From Pseudomonas ceruminis (GTDB taxonomy: Bacteria; Pseudomonadota; Gammaproteobacteria; Pseudomonadales; Pseudomonadaceae), in NCBI RefSeq assembly GCF_021602025.1, contig NZ_BQHW01000009.1, positions 124,001 to 188,000 on the forward strand: a stretch of 64,000 nucleotides of DNA. Direction: 5' to 3'. How positions within the stretch are numbered: the first letter of the stretch is position 1; each line of letters begins with the position of its first letter. This document shows positions 1-10,908 of the stretch, piece by piece. The translations under genes and the position numbers were made by a program. The notes beneath the pieces were generated by a model, which was not told where the DNA came from, ran no database searches, and was given only the letters and a program-made list of their open reading frames with translations.

Positions 1-151
1 TGGCCTTGGCCACTTCAACATGTTGCCCCTGCAGGAACGCCTTGGCATCTTCCGAGAAATCCAGGGTTACCAGGGAGCCTTCGTCCTCGGCGCGACGCAA
101 CTCGATTCGGCCATCAGGCAACTCGACAATTTCTAGAAAAGACGTAGACAT
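1..151 (-). CDS. conserved hypothetical protein, N-terminal part
   Basis: Reading the minus strand from the ATG at 149-151 gives about 50 residues beginning MSTSFLEIVELPDGRIELRR and running off the left edge. The frame is open with Pseudomonas-like codon use. It lies upstream of the DUF6586 gene and topA, in the place where pseudomonads keep a small conserved gene between sulA and topA (synteny recalled, not searched). Function unknown; no motif recognised. The gene is cut by the window edge, so its length cannot be given. Confidence 0.7.
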   Translation of the reverse strand, partial: MSTSFLEIVELPDGRIELRRAEDEGSLVTLDFSEDAKAFLQGQHVEVAKA

Positions 152-201
152 ATAGGGCTGTTCTCCACGAAAGGCCGGTATTGTACCAGCCACAGCGGGT
201 A

Positions 202-717
202 TCAGCACTCACTCAACGCGTCACGGAAACGTCTCACCAAACCTTTGAGGTTGTGGCGCCAGCTTTCCAGCTCGTCCCGTGACAGCGCAGGCTGCTCGGG
301 CTCGTCGAGGTTGATGGCCTGAATAAGCGGCTGGGTGACGTCACCTTTTGGGGCTTTTTTCGCGACCGGTGGTCGGAACAATTCGGCATAAGCGCCCAAC
401 AGTTGCGCCAACCAGGTTTCGCGTTGCCTGGCCAATTCCAGCAGCTCCGCCACTTCGGGAATGGCAATGCCATTGAGGGCATCGTCGGCAAGCGCTTGCT
501 CGACAGTAGCCGCCACTGGCAGGCGATAGAACCCGCCAATCTCATGGCATAACCCCAACAGCGCACCGTACAGGTGGAACAACGCCGATTCGCGCTCAGC
601 CTGGACCAGGCCCTGAGCATTCATGGCCTGACTGTCCTCAGCCTTGGCCATGGACTCGAGGGCAAGGCCAGCGAAGAAGAGTTTCTGGTTAGTGCGGGTG
701 TAGAGTTCCTGGGCCAT
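202..717 (-). CDS. DUF6586-family hypothetical protein
   Basis: A 171-residue soluble, mostly helical protein of unknown function, conserved next to topA in pseudomonads. I chose the ATG at 717 (protein begins MAQELYTRTNQ) rather than the longer open frame to 825, because AGGGAGG lies at the right distance upstream and the extra N-terminal stretch reads like untranslated leader. It follows topA on the same strand with a gap of about 110 bases and may be cotranscribed. No signal peptide, membrane segment or catalytic motif is visible. The family name is from memory. Confidence 0.8.
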   Translation of the reverse strand: MAQELYTRTNQKLFFAGLALESMAKAEDSQAMNAQGLVQAERESALFHLYGALLGLCHEIGGFYRLPVAATVEQALADDALNGIAIPEVAELLELARQRETWLAQLLGAYAELFRPPVAKKAPKGDVTQPLIQAINLDEPEQPALSRDELESWRHNLKGLVRRFRDALSEC

Positions 718-827
718 CTTGAGTGGCCTCCCTAAGGCTGCAAGGCGAATACCTGCAGTTTCAGGGATCAGGGTGTACTTGTCACCCATGAAATAGGGCC
801 GCATAGCGGCCCCATTCAATTGCACGA

Positions 828-3437
828 TCAGCGCTTGTCTTCAACCTTCCAGGCATTGCCGTCGTAAAACGCCTTCCAGCCGGTCGGCTTACCATCGACC
901 TCGGACTGCACGTACTGCTCCTTGGTCTTGCGGCTGTAGCGGATCACCGCCGGGCGGCCCTCCGGGTCTTTGGGCGGCGCATCGCACAGGAAATGATATT
1001 TCGGGTCGATCTCGTGCTTGTGCGGCAGAATTTCCAGCACCAACGGCGCACGCGTCTCGCGGTTCTTGGGGAACTGGCTGGCAGCCAGGAACAGCCCCGA
1101 AGCACCATCGCGCAGCACGTAGGTATCGTCGACCTTCTCGCACTTGAGTTCCGGCATGTCCACCTTGTCCATCTTCGGTGGCGCCGCCTCACCGCTCTTG
1201 AGCAGTTTTCGGGTGTTTTTACAGGCCGGGTTGGTACAGCCGAAGAACTTGCCGAAACGGCCCGTCTTAAGCTGCATCTCGCTGCCGCACTTGTCGCACT
1301 CCAGGCTCGGACCTTCATAACCTTTGATGCGATAGTTGCCCTCTTCGATCTCGTAACCGGCGCAATCGGGGTTGTTACCGCAGATATGCAGCTTGTGCTT
1401 CTCGTCGAGCAGGTAAGCGTCCATCGCGGTGGCGCAGATCGGGCAGCGGTGCTTGCCCAAAAGAACGCGCGATTCCGACTCACCTTCGTCGTCCGCCGCA
1501 ATTTCATCGCCCGGCACCAGGTTCACGGTGGCCTTGCAACGCTCTTTGGGCGGTAGGCTGTAGCCGGAGCAACCCAGGAACACGCCCGTGGAGGCGGTGC
1601 GGATCATCATCGGGCGCCCGCATTCCTTGCACGGAATATTGGTCATGGTCGGCTGGTTGGCGCGCATGCCGTGTTCAGCGGATTCGGCAGTCAGCAGTTT
1701 CTTGCTGAAGTCACCGTAGAACTCGTCAAGAACGTTCTTCCAGTCACGCTCGCCCTGGGCCACGTCATCGAGGTTCTCCTCCATGCCGGCAGTAAAACCG
1801 TAGTCCATCAGGTTGGCGAAGCTTTCCGACAGGCGCTCGGTCACGATGTCGCCCATTTTTTCGGAATAGAAACGGCGGTTATGCAGGGTCACATAGCCAC
1901 GATCCTGAATGGTGGAAATGATGGCCGCGTAGGTCGACGGGCGACCGATACCGCGTTTTTCCATTTCCTTGACCAGACTGGCTTCGGTGAAGCGCGCCGG
2001 CGGCTTGGTGAAATGCTGGCTCGGGTCGATCTGGATCAGCTTGAGTGCTTCGCCCTGGACCATTTCTGGCAGTACGTCGTCCTCACCCGGTTTGCTCTGC
2101 TGCGCCAACACGCGGGTATAACCGTCGAACTTGAGGATGCGGCCCTTGGCGCGCAGCTCGAAGTCACCCGCGGCCACCGTAACGCTGGTGGACAGGTACT
2201 GTGCAGGCGGCATCTGGCAGGCCAGGAACTGGCGCCAGATGAGTTCGTACAGGCGCTCGGCATCACGCTCCATACCGCTGAGCTTGGTCGGGTGCGTGTT
2301 GACGTCGGATGGACGAATCGCTTCGTGCGCTTCCTGCGCCCCTTCCTTGCTGCCGTACACCAGCGGCGCTTCGGGCAGGTACTGCTTGCCGAATTCGCGC
2401 TCGATGTAGCTGCGCGCCATGTCCAGCGCGTCGGCCGACAAGTTGGTAGAGTCGGTACGCATGTAAGTGATGTAGCCCGCTTCGTACAGGCGCTGCGCCA
2501 TCATCATGGTCTTCTTCACCCCGAAGCCCAGGCGGTTGCTCGCTGCCTGCTGCAGGGTGGAGGTGATGAACGGCGCCGAAGGCTTGCTGCTGGTGGGGCG
2601 GTCTTCACGCTTGACCACGCTGTAGCTGGACGCTTTGAGCTTGTCCAGCGCAGCCATGGCCTGGGCTTCGTTGAGCGGTTTGAAGGCCTCACCCTTCTCG
2701 CGGGTGACTTCGAAGCGCACCTTGGCGTTCTTCGCAGTGCCCAGGTCGGCGTGAACTTCCCAGTACTCTTCCGGGATGAACGCGCGAATCTCGCGCTCAC
2801 GCTCAACCACCAACTTCACCGCCACCGACTGCACGCGGCCTGCCGACAGGCCACGGGCGATCTTGGCCCACAACAGTGGCGAGACCATGTAGCCCACCAC
2901 GCGATCGAGGAAGCGCCGCGCCTGCTGGGCGTTGACGCGGTCGATATCCAGTTCGCCAGGCTGCGAGAAGGCATCCTGGATGGCCTTCTTGGTAATTTCG
3001 TTGAACACCACGCGCTTGTAGCGGGTGTCGTCACCCCCGATGGCTTCGCGCAGGTGCCAGGCAATGGCCTCCCCTTCGCGGTCCAAGTCGGTTGCGAGAT
3101 AGATGGTGTCGGCATCCTTGGCCAGGCGGCGCAGCTCTTCGATCACCTTTTCCTTGCCAGGCAGGATTTCGTACTTGGCCTTCCAGCCGTGCTCGGGGTC
3201 CACGCCCATGCGCGCCACCAGTTGGCGACGGGCCTTTTCTTTGGGCGACAGGGCCGGAGCCTCACCCGCAGCCTTGCCCCGCTTGGCGGCCGGCTCTTTG
3301 CTCGCGCTGGCCGAACCGCTGGTGGGGAGGTCTCGGATATGGCCGATACTCGACTTCACCACGTACTGGTTGCCCAGGTACTTGTTGATGGTCTTGGCCT
3401 TGGCCGGGGATTCCACAATGACCAGCGATTTGCCCAT
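828..3437 (-). CDS. topA: DNA topoisomerase I (type IA)
   Basis: The 869-residue enzyme relaxes negatively supercoiled DNA by breaking and rejoining one strand. The N-terminal Toprim domain shows [12 protein letters not shown] at residue 7 and the acidic [10 protein letters not shown] at 115-124. The catalytic tyrosine is Tyr325 in [10 protein letters not shown]. The C-terminal third has three zinc-ribbon repeats with CxxC pairs (CKECG, CPIC, CDKCG), followed by a basic tail, as in proteobacterial TopA. An Ala/Lys-rich insertion (about 42-66) follows the first Toprim strand, as is usual in Pseudomonas. Length matches the family. The divergent-frame ORFs on the other strand are shadows. Confidence 0.98.
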   Translation of the reverse strand: MGKSLVIVESPAKAKTINKYLGNQYVVKSSIGHIRDLPTSGSASASKEPAAKRGKAAGEAPALSPKEKARRQLVARMGVDPEHGWKAKYEILPGKEKVIEELRRLAKDADTIYLATDLDREGEAIAWHLREAIGGDDTRYKRVVFNEITKKAIQDAFSQPGELDIDRVNAQQARRFLDRVVGYMVSPLLWAKIARGLSAGRVQSVAVKLVVEREREIRAFIPEEYWEVHADLGTAKNAKVRFEVTREKGEAFKPLNEAQAMAALDKLKASSYSVVKREDRPTSSKPSAPFITSTLQQAASNRLGFGVKKTMMMAQRLYEAGYITYMRTDSTNLSADALDMARSYIEREFGKQYLPEAPLVYGSKEGAQEAHEAIRPSDVNTHPTKLSGMERDAERLYELIWRQFLACQMPPAQYLSTSVTVAAGDFELRAKGRILKFDGYTRVLAQQSKPGEDDVLPEMVQGEALKLIQIDPSQHFTKPPARFTEASLVKEMEKRGIGRPSTYAAIISTIQDRGYVTLHNRRFYSEKMGDIVTERLSESFANLMDYGFTAGMEENLDDVAQGERDWKNVLDEFYGDFSKKLLTAESAEHGMRANQPTMTNIPCKECGRPMMIRTASTGVFLGCSGYSLPPKERCKATVNLVPGDEIAADDEGESESRVLLGKHRCPICATAMDAYLLDEKHKLHICGNNPDCAGYEIEEGNYRIKGYEGPSLECDKCGSEMQLKTGRFGKFFGCTNPACKNTRKLLKSGEAAPPKMDKVDMPELKCEKVDDTYVLRDGASGLFLAASQFPKNRETRAPLVLEILPHKHEIDPKYHFLCDAPPKDPEGRPAVIRYSRKTKEQYVQSEVDGKPTGWKAFYDGNAWKVEDKR

Positions 3438-3537
3438 GGATCGGAGTATTCCTGAATCTGAAGATGAAAAACGCGTCAGGTGCCGGACGCGGCACCGCTA
3501 TATATAGTGGCAATAGAGTGAGGTCAAGCGCGGTCGT

Positions 3538-3789
3538 TCACTCTTGCACCTTGCCAGGCTGCCCAGACAACCCCGCTTCGGCCTTGACCAAAGCAAAGCG
3601 TGGCACCTGCTCGCCGTCAACCTCGACGGATTCCTGGAACATCGAAAGCGGGCGTACCCAGTAGCTGTAATCACCATACAGGCACTGGTAGAACACCATC
3701 CACTCCTCGCTTTCGGAGTGCCGCGCAGCACTGAAGACACGGTACTCAGGCCCTTTGTAATGCCGGTATACGCCTGGTTGTATCTGCAT
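3538..3789 (-). CDS. DUF1653 domain protein
   Basis: A small 83-residue protein of unknown function. It starts MQIQPGVYRHYKGPEYRV, the characteristic opening of DUF1653, and contains the aromatic core VFYQCLYGDYSYWVRP. GAGGG seven bases before the ATG at 3789 supports this start over the upstream one at 3810. It is transcribed towards topA (about 100 bases away) and stands downstream of the fadBA terminator. The same position between topA and fadA is conserved in pseudomonads. No function is proposed. Confidence 0.85.
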   Translation of the reverse strand: MQIQPGVYRHYKGPEYRVFSAARHSESEEWMVFYQCLYGDYSYWVRPLSMFQESVEVDGEQVPRFALVKAEAGLSGQPGKVQE

Positions 3790-3816
3790 GCCGCTACCCT
3801 CTTGAAACAAATGCCT

Positions 3817-3848
3817 AAAAAAACAAAAACCGGGGCACAGGGCCCCGG
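3817..3848 (-). terminator. Rho-independent terminator of fadBA
   Basis: Just past the fadA stop codon (minus strand) a GC-rich stem, CCGGGGC (3830-3836) pairing with GGCCCCGG (3841-3848), is followed on the minus strand by a long T-rich run (A-rich 3817-3829 on the plus strand). This is a classic intrinsic terminator in the right place and orientation for the fad operon. Confidence 0.8.
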
Positions 3849-3867
3849 CTGCTGCCTTGCTACGCGA

Positions 3868-5058
<1,191 letters not shown>

Positions 5059-5083
5059 CTACTCTCTCTAAGGCGTTGGCCGC

Positions 5084-7231
5084 TCAGTTGAAGAAGCGCT
5101 GGCCATTCTTGGCCATTTCGCGCAACTTCGCGGTCGGGTGGTACAGCGGCCCCAGATCAGCGTACTGATCGGCCAGGGCGACGAACTCGGCCACGCCGAT
5201 CGAGTCGATGTAGCGCAGCGCACCCCCGCGGAACGGAGGGAAACCAATGCCGTAGACCAGGCCCATGTCCGCCTCGGCAGCCGTCTCGACAATGCCGTCT
5301 TCCAGGCAGCGCACGGTTTCCAGGCACAGCGGGACCATCATCCAGTTGATGATGTCTTCGTCGGTCACTTCACGTTGCTCGAAGACAATCGGCTTGAGCA
5401 CGTCGAGCACGGTGGCGTCGAACACTTTCTTCGGCTTGCCGCGCTTGTCGGTTTCATAGGCGTAGAAGCCCTTGCCGTTTTTCTGCCCCAGACGGTTGGC
5501 CTCGTACAGCGCGTCGACGGCCGAGCGGCGCTCGTCCTTCATGCGGTCCGGGAAGCCTTCGGCCATCACGTCGCGGCCGTGGTGGCCGGTGTCGATGCCG
5601 ACTACGTCCATCAGGTAGGCCGGGCCCATCGGCCAGCCGAACTTCTCCATGACCTTGTCGATGCGCACGAAGTCGACGCCAGCGCTGACCAGCTTGGCAA
5701 AGCCGCCGAAGTACGGGAACAGCACACGGTTGACCAGGAAGCCCGGGCAGTCGTTGACCACGATAGGGTTCTTGCCCATCTTCTTGGCGTAGGCGACGGT
5801 GGTGGCAACGGCCACTTCACTGGACTTCTCGCCACGGATCACTTCCACCAACGGCATCATGTGCACCGGGTTGAAGAAGTGCATGCCGACGAAGTTTTCG
5901 GGGCGCTTGAGGGCTTTGGCCAGCAGGTTGATGGAGATGGTCGAGGTGTTGGAGGCAAGGATCGCATCATCCTTCACCTGCCCTTCAACCTCTGCCAGCA
6001 CGGCCTGCTTGACTTTCGGGTTCTCGACCACGGCCTCGACGACGATGTCGACGTTGGCAAAATCACCGTAGGACAGGGTCGGGCGGATGGCGTTGAGTGC
6101 CTCAGCCATTTTGGCCGGAGTCAGACGGCCCTTCTCGACGCGATTGCCCAGCAGCTTGGACGCCTCGTTCAGGCCCAGCTGGATGGCTTCCTCGCGGATG
6201 TCCTTCATCAGGATCGGGGTGCCCTTGACCGCCGACTGATAGGCGATGCCGCCCCCCATGATGCCTGCGCCGAGCACGGCAGCCTGCTTCACGTCGTGGG
6301 CGATTTCGTCATGGGCCTTGGCCTTGCGCTTGAGCTCTTGGTCGTTCAGGAACAGGCCGATCAGGCTCTCGGCGACCGAGGTCTTGGCCAGCTTGGCAAA
6401 GCCCGCCGCTTCTACCTCCAGAGCCTTGTCACGGCCGAAGTTGGCGGCTTTCTGGATGGACTTGATGGCTTCTACCGGAGCCGGGTAGTTCGGGCCAGCC
6501 TGGCCAGCGACGAAGCCCTTGGCGGTCTCGAACGCCATCATCTGCTCGATGGCATTGAGCTTGAGCTTTTCCAGCTTGGGCTGACGCTTGGCCTTGTAAT
6601 CCAGCTCGCCGCTGATGGCGCGCTTGATCAGGTCCAGGGCACCGGCCTGCAACAGTTGCGGGGCGACCACGGCGTCGACGGCACCGACTTTCAAGGCGTC
6701 TTCGGCACGGTTTTCCTTGCCAGCGGCGATCCACTCGATGGCATTGTCCGAGCCGATCAGGCGCGGCAGACGCACGGTACCGCCGAAGCCTGGGTAGATG
6801 CCCAGCTTGACTTCCGGCAGGCCGATCTTGGCGGTGCTGGACATGACCCGGTAGTCGGCCGCCAGGCACATTTCCAGGCCGCCACCCAGGGCGATGCCGT
6901 TGATGGCGGCAACGGTCGGCACTTCGAGGTCTTCGAAGGCATTGAAGATGCGGTTGGCTTCCAGGTTGCCGGCAACCAGCTCGGCCTCGGGCAGCTTGAA
7001 GTTATCGACGAATTCGGTGATGTCGGCGCCGACGATGAACACGTCCTTGCCACTGCTGACGATCACGCCCTTCACCGAGGCGTCGGCCTTGATGGCGTCG
7101 ACGGCCTGGCGCAGCTCGTCCAGGGTCAGGCGATTGAACTTGTTGACGGACTCACCCTTGAGGTCGAACTTCAGTTCGACGATGCCGCTTTCAAGAGCCT
7201 TAACCGTGATGGCTTTACCTTCGTAAATCAT
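5084..7231 (-). CDS. fadB: multifunctional fatty-acid oxidation complex, alpha subunit
   Basis: A 715-residue protein combining enoyl-CoA hydratase/isomerase (about 1-190) and L-3-hydroxyacyl-CoA dehydrogenase (about 310-715). Seen: the crotonase oxyanion-hole region [17 protein letters not shown]; the NAD-binding [17 protein letters not shown]; the HAD signature with [10 protein letters not shown]. The start at 7231 ([13 protein letters not shown]) has GGAG at good spacing; the longer ORF to 7294 is leader. First gene of the fadBA operon. The substrates are long-chain acyl-CoAs; the pathway is cytosolic beta-oxidation. Confidence 0.97.
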   Translation of the reverse strand: MIYEGKAITVKALESGIVELKFDLKGESVNKFNRLTLDELRQAVDAIKADASVKGVIVSSGKDVFIVGADITEFVDNFKLPEAELVAGNLEANRIFNAFEDLEVPTVAAINGIALGGGLEMCLAADYRVMSSTAKIGLPEVKLGIYPGFGGTVRLPRLIGSDNAIEWIAAGKENRAEDALKVGAVDAVVAPQLLQAGALDLIKRAISGELDYKAKRQPKLEKLKLNAIEQMMAFETAKGFVAGQAGPNYPAPVEAIKSIQKAANFGRDKALEVEAAGFAKLAKTSVAESLIGLFLNDQELKRKAKAHDEIAHDVKQAAVLGAGIMGGGIAYQSAVKGTPILMKDIREEAIQLGLNEASKLLGNRVEKGRLTPAKMAEALNAIRPTLSYGDFANVDIVVEAVVENPKVKQAVLAEVEGQVKDDAILASNTSTISINLLAKALKRPENFVGMHFFNPVHMMPLVEVIRGEKSSEVAVATTVAYAKKMGKNPIVVNDCPGFLVNRVLFPYFGGFAKLVSAGVDFVRIDKVMEKFGWPMGPAYLMDVVGIDTGHHGRDVMAEGFPDRMKDERRSAVDALYEANRLGQKNGKGFYAYETDKRGKPKKVFDATVLDVLKPIVFEQREVTDEDIINWMMVPLCLETVRCLEDGIVETAAEADMGLVYGIGFPPFRGGALRYIDSIGVAEFVALADQYADLGPLYHPTAKLREMAKNGQRFFN

Positions 7232-7717
7232 CAACTGATCTCCACGATATGGAAGCTGAACTGTACACGCCGATCGCTGGAGGCAAGGCAGCACTTGGCT
7301 GCTCTCGCTCCAGGCACACCCGTCAGCGCGCTAGTCGGGATTCTGTACGAGCGGTGTGACATACAAACGCTCAATTCATACGCCCGTTTGATTTGGGTAT
7401 GCACACATTCTCCGAAAAGGTCAGCGTTGTCAAATGGTCGCAGGCACCGGGAAAACGCGACTTTGCGGTCATCGCGCATCGGGTGGGCGCAAAACCCGCT
7501 GACAGTGATTGCAGATCATTCATGTCAGCGATTGACCACAAAAACTTCCCTGCGCTGCATTTTTCCAGCAGCGCGGCGACGCTCGGCTACACTGGCAGTG
7601 GCTTCAGGAAAACCCGGCCTGCCTGGCCTTTTCTGCGCAGCAGAAACGACAAAGCGGCAATCCGGCAACGCTCCCTCAGGGGCGCTGCCGGATTGCCGCT
7701 TTGTCGTTAACGGGGGC
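7232..7717. other. intergenic region upstream of fadB
   Basis: About 480 bases without a convincing gene. It should hold the fadBA promoter. A loose inverted pair CAAACG (about 7365-7370) and CGTTTG (about 7384-7389) lies about 140 bases upstream of fadB; the spacing does not fit the PsrA operator as I remember it, so no regulator is assigned. The right end holds a palindrome TTCTGC-GCAGAA (7631-7645) and a long perfect hairpin described separately. The short ORFs here look like chance. Confidence 0.5.
7645..7708. terminator. 23-bp perfect hairpin, probable terminator of the 7718 gene
   Basis: AACGACAAAGCGGCAATCCGGCA (7645-7667, quoted only to locate the arm) is repeated exactly as its reverse complement at 7686-7708, with an 18-base loop. 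It starts ten bases after the stop codon of the minus-strand gene ending at 7718. There is no long T run, so termination is inferred from position and stem strength. Confidence 0.55.
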
Positions 7718-8170
7718 TCAGGCGAGGGTTTCGAAGGCGTGGGCAATATCCTGCAATACAGATTTATCGCCCCGCTCGCTCCAGTACAGAGCAATCATGC
7801 GTTTATCGGCTTCGACCTTGTAGACAGTCGCCGGCAAGCGTGCAAACACCTCGGCCAGGCGTGCCTCCTCGCACACTTCGCGCCACTGGTTCCACCACAC
7901 CCCAGGGCTGATCTGCCAGTAGCACCAGCTGTCTTCATGGCCGCGGCGTCGCGCTCGATGGTACTGCGGGCACGGGCTGGGCGGTTCTTTTTCGAGCCAG
8001 TGCGGCCACTGCTGCGGCGCCAACTGCATGGCCAGGCCCATGCGCCGCGCCTCCAGGCGCAAGCTCATCTGCTCGCCCTGCTTGCGCGACACCCGCAACC
8101 AGGAAAGCGGGCTGAGAATCAGCGCAAGGATTGACACCACCAGCCATACCGTCATATCTGTAGATCCCAT
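7718..8170 (-). CDS. membrane-anchored hypothetical protein
   Basis: About 150 residues (145 if the ATG at 8155 is used). One N-terminal hydrophobic segment, WLVVSILALILSPLSWL, is followed by a basic, tryptophan-rich cytoplasmic domain, WCYWQISPGVWWNQWREV. It is conserved between fad genes and the universal stress gene in pseudomonads (synteny from memory) but I recognise no function. The start is uncertain: neither the ATG at 8170 nor the one at 8155 has a strong ribosome-binding site. Confidence 0.7.
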   Translation of the reverse strand: MGSTDMTVWLVVSILALILSPLSWLRVSRKQGEQMSLRLEARRMGLAMQLAPQQWPHWLEKEPPSPCPQYHRARRRGHEDSWCYWQISPGVWWNQWREVCEEARLAEVFARLPATVYKVEADKRMIALYWSERGDKSVLQDIAHAFETLA

Positions 8171-8264
8171 AAAGCGTTGCAAATGAGCGGGTTACTCGGT
8201 TTCACGGATAACCTGCTCGAAAGCGACCATACTTCTACTATCGCGATTGTCAGGAGTACAGCTC

Positions 8265-8705
8265 ATGTCCTACGAACATCTTCTGGTCGCCGTCGACCTC
8301 ACCGAAGAGTGCGACCCGGTGATCAAACGTGCCATGAAGCTCGCCGAGCCGACCGGCGCCAAAGTCTCACTGGTGCATATCGTCGAACCCATGGCCATGG
8401 CCTTCGGCGGTGACGTGCCGATGGACCTGTCGCAGTTGCAACAGCAGCAGTTCGATCAGGCCAAGGAGCGTATGGATCGCCTGTTCAACAAATACCCTGA
8501 GATCAACCGCGGTGATTCGCACCTGACCTACGGCCAGCCACGCCAGGAAATCCACCAACTGGCCAAGGACCAGAAGTGTGACCTGATCGTGGTCGGCAGC
8601 CATGGCCGCCATGGCTTGGCTCTGCTGCTCGGCTCCACCGCCAACGACGTGCTGCACGGCGCGCCGTGCGATGTGCTGGCTGTGCGGTTGCTGAAGAAGG
8701 AATGA
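8265..8705 (+). CDS. universal stress protein, UspA family
   Basis: A 146-residue single-domain Usp. It begins MSYEHLLVAVDLTEECD, the family's first strand with the conserved Asp. The C-terminal nucleotide-binding GSHGRHGLALLLGSTANDVL matches the G-x2-G-x9-G-S/T motif of ATP-binding Usp proteins. GGAG eight bases upstream supports the ATG at 8265 rather than 8247. It faces uup convergently across a palindromic terminator. Its exact stress role cannot be read from the sequence. Confidence 0.93.
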   Translation: MSYEHLLVAVDLTEECDPVIKRAMKLAEPTGAKVSLVHIVEPMAMAFGGDVPMDLSQLQQQQFDQAKERMDRLFNKYPEINRGDSHLTYGQPRQEIHQLAKDQKCDLIVVGSHGRHGLALLLGSTANDVLHGAPCDVLAVRLLKKE

Positions 8706-8718
8706 TCTAGCCTGTTCC

Positions 8719-8750
8719 GGCCTCATCGCCCACAAGCCGGCGATGAGGCC
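8719..8750. terminator. palindrome between convergent usp and uup genes
   Basis: GGCCTCATCGCC (8719-8730) pairs perfectly with GGCGATGAGGCC (8739-8750). It lies between the stops of two convergent genes, so it probably terminates both. It resembles the GGCCTC/GAGGCC repeat units at 12845, 34526 and other convergent junctions here. Confidence 0.65.
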
Positions 8751-8759
8751 AGGACTGCC

Positions 8760-10688
8760 TCAACCTTCCAGTTCTGCCCAACGCTCTACCAGCACATCCA
8801 GCTCGCCCTGCATTTTTTCAAGCTTGGCCAGCACCGCCGAGGTTTCCTCGATCGGCCGCTGATAGAAGCCCGGCGCGTTGACCTCTTCCTGCGCTGCCGC
8901 CATGCGCTGCTCCAGCTCGTCGATCTGCCCCGGCAGCATCTCCAGCTCACGTTGCAACTTGTAACTGAGCTTCTTCTTCGACGCATCGGCTGCCGCAACT
9001 ACCGGTGCAGGCGCCGCTTCCACTGCCGGCTTCTCGACCACCGCAGTATTGAGCTCGGACTTGCCGCCTTTGCTCTCAGTCACGCCAAGCAGCTTCGGCG
9101 ACCCGCCCTGGCGGATCCAGTCTTCGTAGCCGCCGACATACTCGCGTACCTTGCCCTGCCCCTCGAACACCAGCGTGCTGGTGACCACGTTATCGAGGAA
9201 GGCCCGGTCGTGGCTGACCATCAGCACGGTGCCCTTGTAGTTGCACAGCACCTCCTCGAGCAACTCGAGGGTTTCCACATCGAGGTCGTTGGTCGGCTCG
9301 TCGAGCACCAGCAGGTTGGCCGGCTTGCTGAACAGCTTGGCCAGCAGCAGACGCGCCCGCTCGCCCCCAGACAGCGCCTTGACCGGCGTGCGGGCACGCT
9401 GCGGGCTGAACAGGAAGTCGCCCAGGTAGCTCAGCACATGGCGGCTCTGGCCATCGATCTCGATGAAGTCGCGGCCTTCGGCGAGGTTGTCGATCACGGT
9501 CTTTTCCAGATCGAGCTGATGGCGCATCTGGTCGAAATAGGCGACTTCCAGCTTGGTGCCACGCTCGACCTTGCCCGAGGTAGGCTCCAGATCGCCCAGC
9601 ATCAGCTTGAGCAGGGTGGTCTTGCCGGTACCGTTGGCACCCAGCAGGCCGATACGGTCCTGACGCTGCAGCACCATCGAGAAGTCCTTGACCAGCATCG
9701 GCCCCTCGGGGTGCGCAAAGCTGACGTTCTCCAGCACCATCACCTGCTTGCCGGATTTTTCCGCTGCCTCGATCTGGATATTCGCCTTGCCCTGACGCTC
9801 GCGGCGCTCACTGCGCTCGACACGCAAGGCCTTGAGCGCACGCACCCGGCCTTCGTTACGGGTACGGCGCGCCTTGATGCCTTGGCGGATCCACACCTCT
9901 TCCTGTGCCAGGCGCTTGTCGAACAGCGCATTGGCGGTTTCCTCGGCGGCCAGCGCGGCCTCCTTGTGCACCAGGAAACTGGCGTAGTCGCCGTTCCAAT
10001 CGATCAGGCCGCCACGGTCCAGTTCGAGGATACGGGTGGCCAGGTTCTGCAGGAAGGAACGGTCGTGGGTGATGAACAGCACGGCGCCATTGAAGCCGCT
10101 CAGGGCCTCTTCGAGCCAGGCGATGGCACCGATGTCCAAGTGGTTGGTCGGCTCGTCGAGCAGCAGCAGGTCAGGCTCGGACACCAGCGCCTGGGCCAGC
10201 AGGACGCGGCGGCGCCAGCCACCGGAAAGCTCGGCCAAGGTCTTTTCGGCCGGCAGTTGCAGGCGGCTCAGGGTGCTTTCCACCACTTGCTGCAGGCGCC
10301 AGCCATCACGGGCCTCCAGCTCGTGCTGGACGTGCATGAGTTTTTCCAGATCCTCGTCGCCGTGGATGTTCTGGCTCAGATGGTGGTATTCGGCAAGCAG
10401 CTCACCGACGCCGTCCAGGCCGGCAGCCACCACGTCGAAGACGCTGCGCTCGTCAGCCACCGGCAGCTCCTGCGGCAGCTCACCGATCTTCAGGCCGGGG
10501 GCGCGCCAGATTTCGCCGTCGTCGCCCTTCTGCTCACCTTTTACCAGGCGCAGCATGCTCGACTTGCCGGTGCCGTTGCGGCCGATGATGCACACCCGCT
10601 CGCCACGGGCGATCTGCCAGGACACTTTGTCCAGCAGCGGCATCGCGCCGAATGCGAGGGACACATCGCTGAATTTGAGCAGGGTCAT
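8760..10688 (-). CDS. uup: ABC-F family ATPase, Uup-like
   Basis: A 642-residue soluble protein with two ABC domains and no membrane segment. First domain: Walker A GRNGTGKSS, signature LSGGWRRRVLLAQAL, Walker B LLLLDEPTNHLD. Second: GANGTGKTT, LSGGERARLLLAKL, LLVLDEPTNDLD. The last 70 or so residues are a charged coiled coil, typical of the DNA/ribosome-binding tail of Uup. ABC-F proteins act on ribosomes; Uup of E. coli also affects transposon excision. The ATG at 10688 has GGAG seven bases upstream; the longer frame to 10817 is leader. Confidence 0.92.
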   Translation of the reverse strand: MTLLKFSDVSLAFGAMPLLDKVSWQIARGERVCIIGRNGTGKSSMLRLVKGEQKGDDGEIWRAPGLKIGELPQELPVADERSVFDVVAAGLDGVGELLAEYHHLSQNIHGDEDLEKLMHVQHELEARDGWRLQQVVESTLSRLQLPAEKTLAELSGGWRRRVLLAQALVSEPDLLLLDEPTNHLDIGAIAWLEEALSGFNGAVLFITHDRSFLQNLATRILELDRGGLIDWNGDYASFLVHKEAALAAEETANALFDKRLAQEEVWIRQGIKARRTRNEGRVRALKALRVERSERRERQGKANIQIEAAEKSGKQVMVLENVSFAHPEGPMLVKDFSMVLQRQDRIGLLGANGTGKTTLLKLMLGDLEPTSGKVERGTKLEVAYFDQMRHQLDLEKTVIDNLAEGRDFIEIDGQSRHVLSYLGDFLFSPQRARTPVKALSGGERARLLLAKLFSKPANLLVLDEPTNDLDVETLELLEEVLCNYKGTVLMVSHDRAFLDNVVTSTLVFEGQGKVREYVGGYEDWIRQGGSPKLLGVTESKGGKSELNTAVVEKPAVEAAPAPVVAAADASKKKLSYKLQRELEMLPGQIDELEQRMAAAQEEVNAPGFYQRPIEETSAVLAKLEKMQGELDVLVERWAELEG

Positions 10689-10908
10689 GTTCGTCTCCAG
10701 AAAGCGGGCGCGCATTCTACCTGAGTTGGCCCATTCCGGCATTAAGTTGACCACGCCGCCAGGGTATTGCGACATCCGGTCGAAGTTAATGCCTTGATAC
10801 AAGCACAGTGCTTTCACCCGCGACCGGCAAACAGCTAAGCTAAGGCATAGCTTCCAACAGTGCTGGCTTCGCCGTCACTTTCCCATGGTTCAACTGCCCG
10901 GACGTATC

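Noticed and set aside
1671-3455. A 594-codon plus-strand frame opposite topA
   Set aside because: Shadow of topA, with no recognisable domain.
7365-7389. PsrA operator upstream of fadB
   Set aside because: The CAAACG/CGTTTG pair has too wide a spacing for the operator as I know it.
5138-8134. A 998-codon open frame on the plus strand opposite fadB
   Set aside because: It is the mirror of fadB, whose family motifs are unmistakable; long antisense frames are common in GC-rich genes. It has no ribosome-binding site and its sequence is Gly/Val/Asp/His-rich filler.
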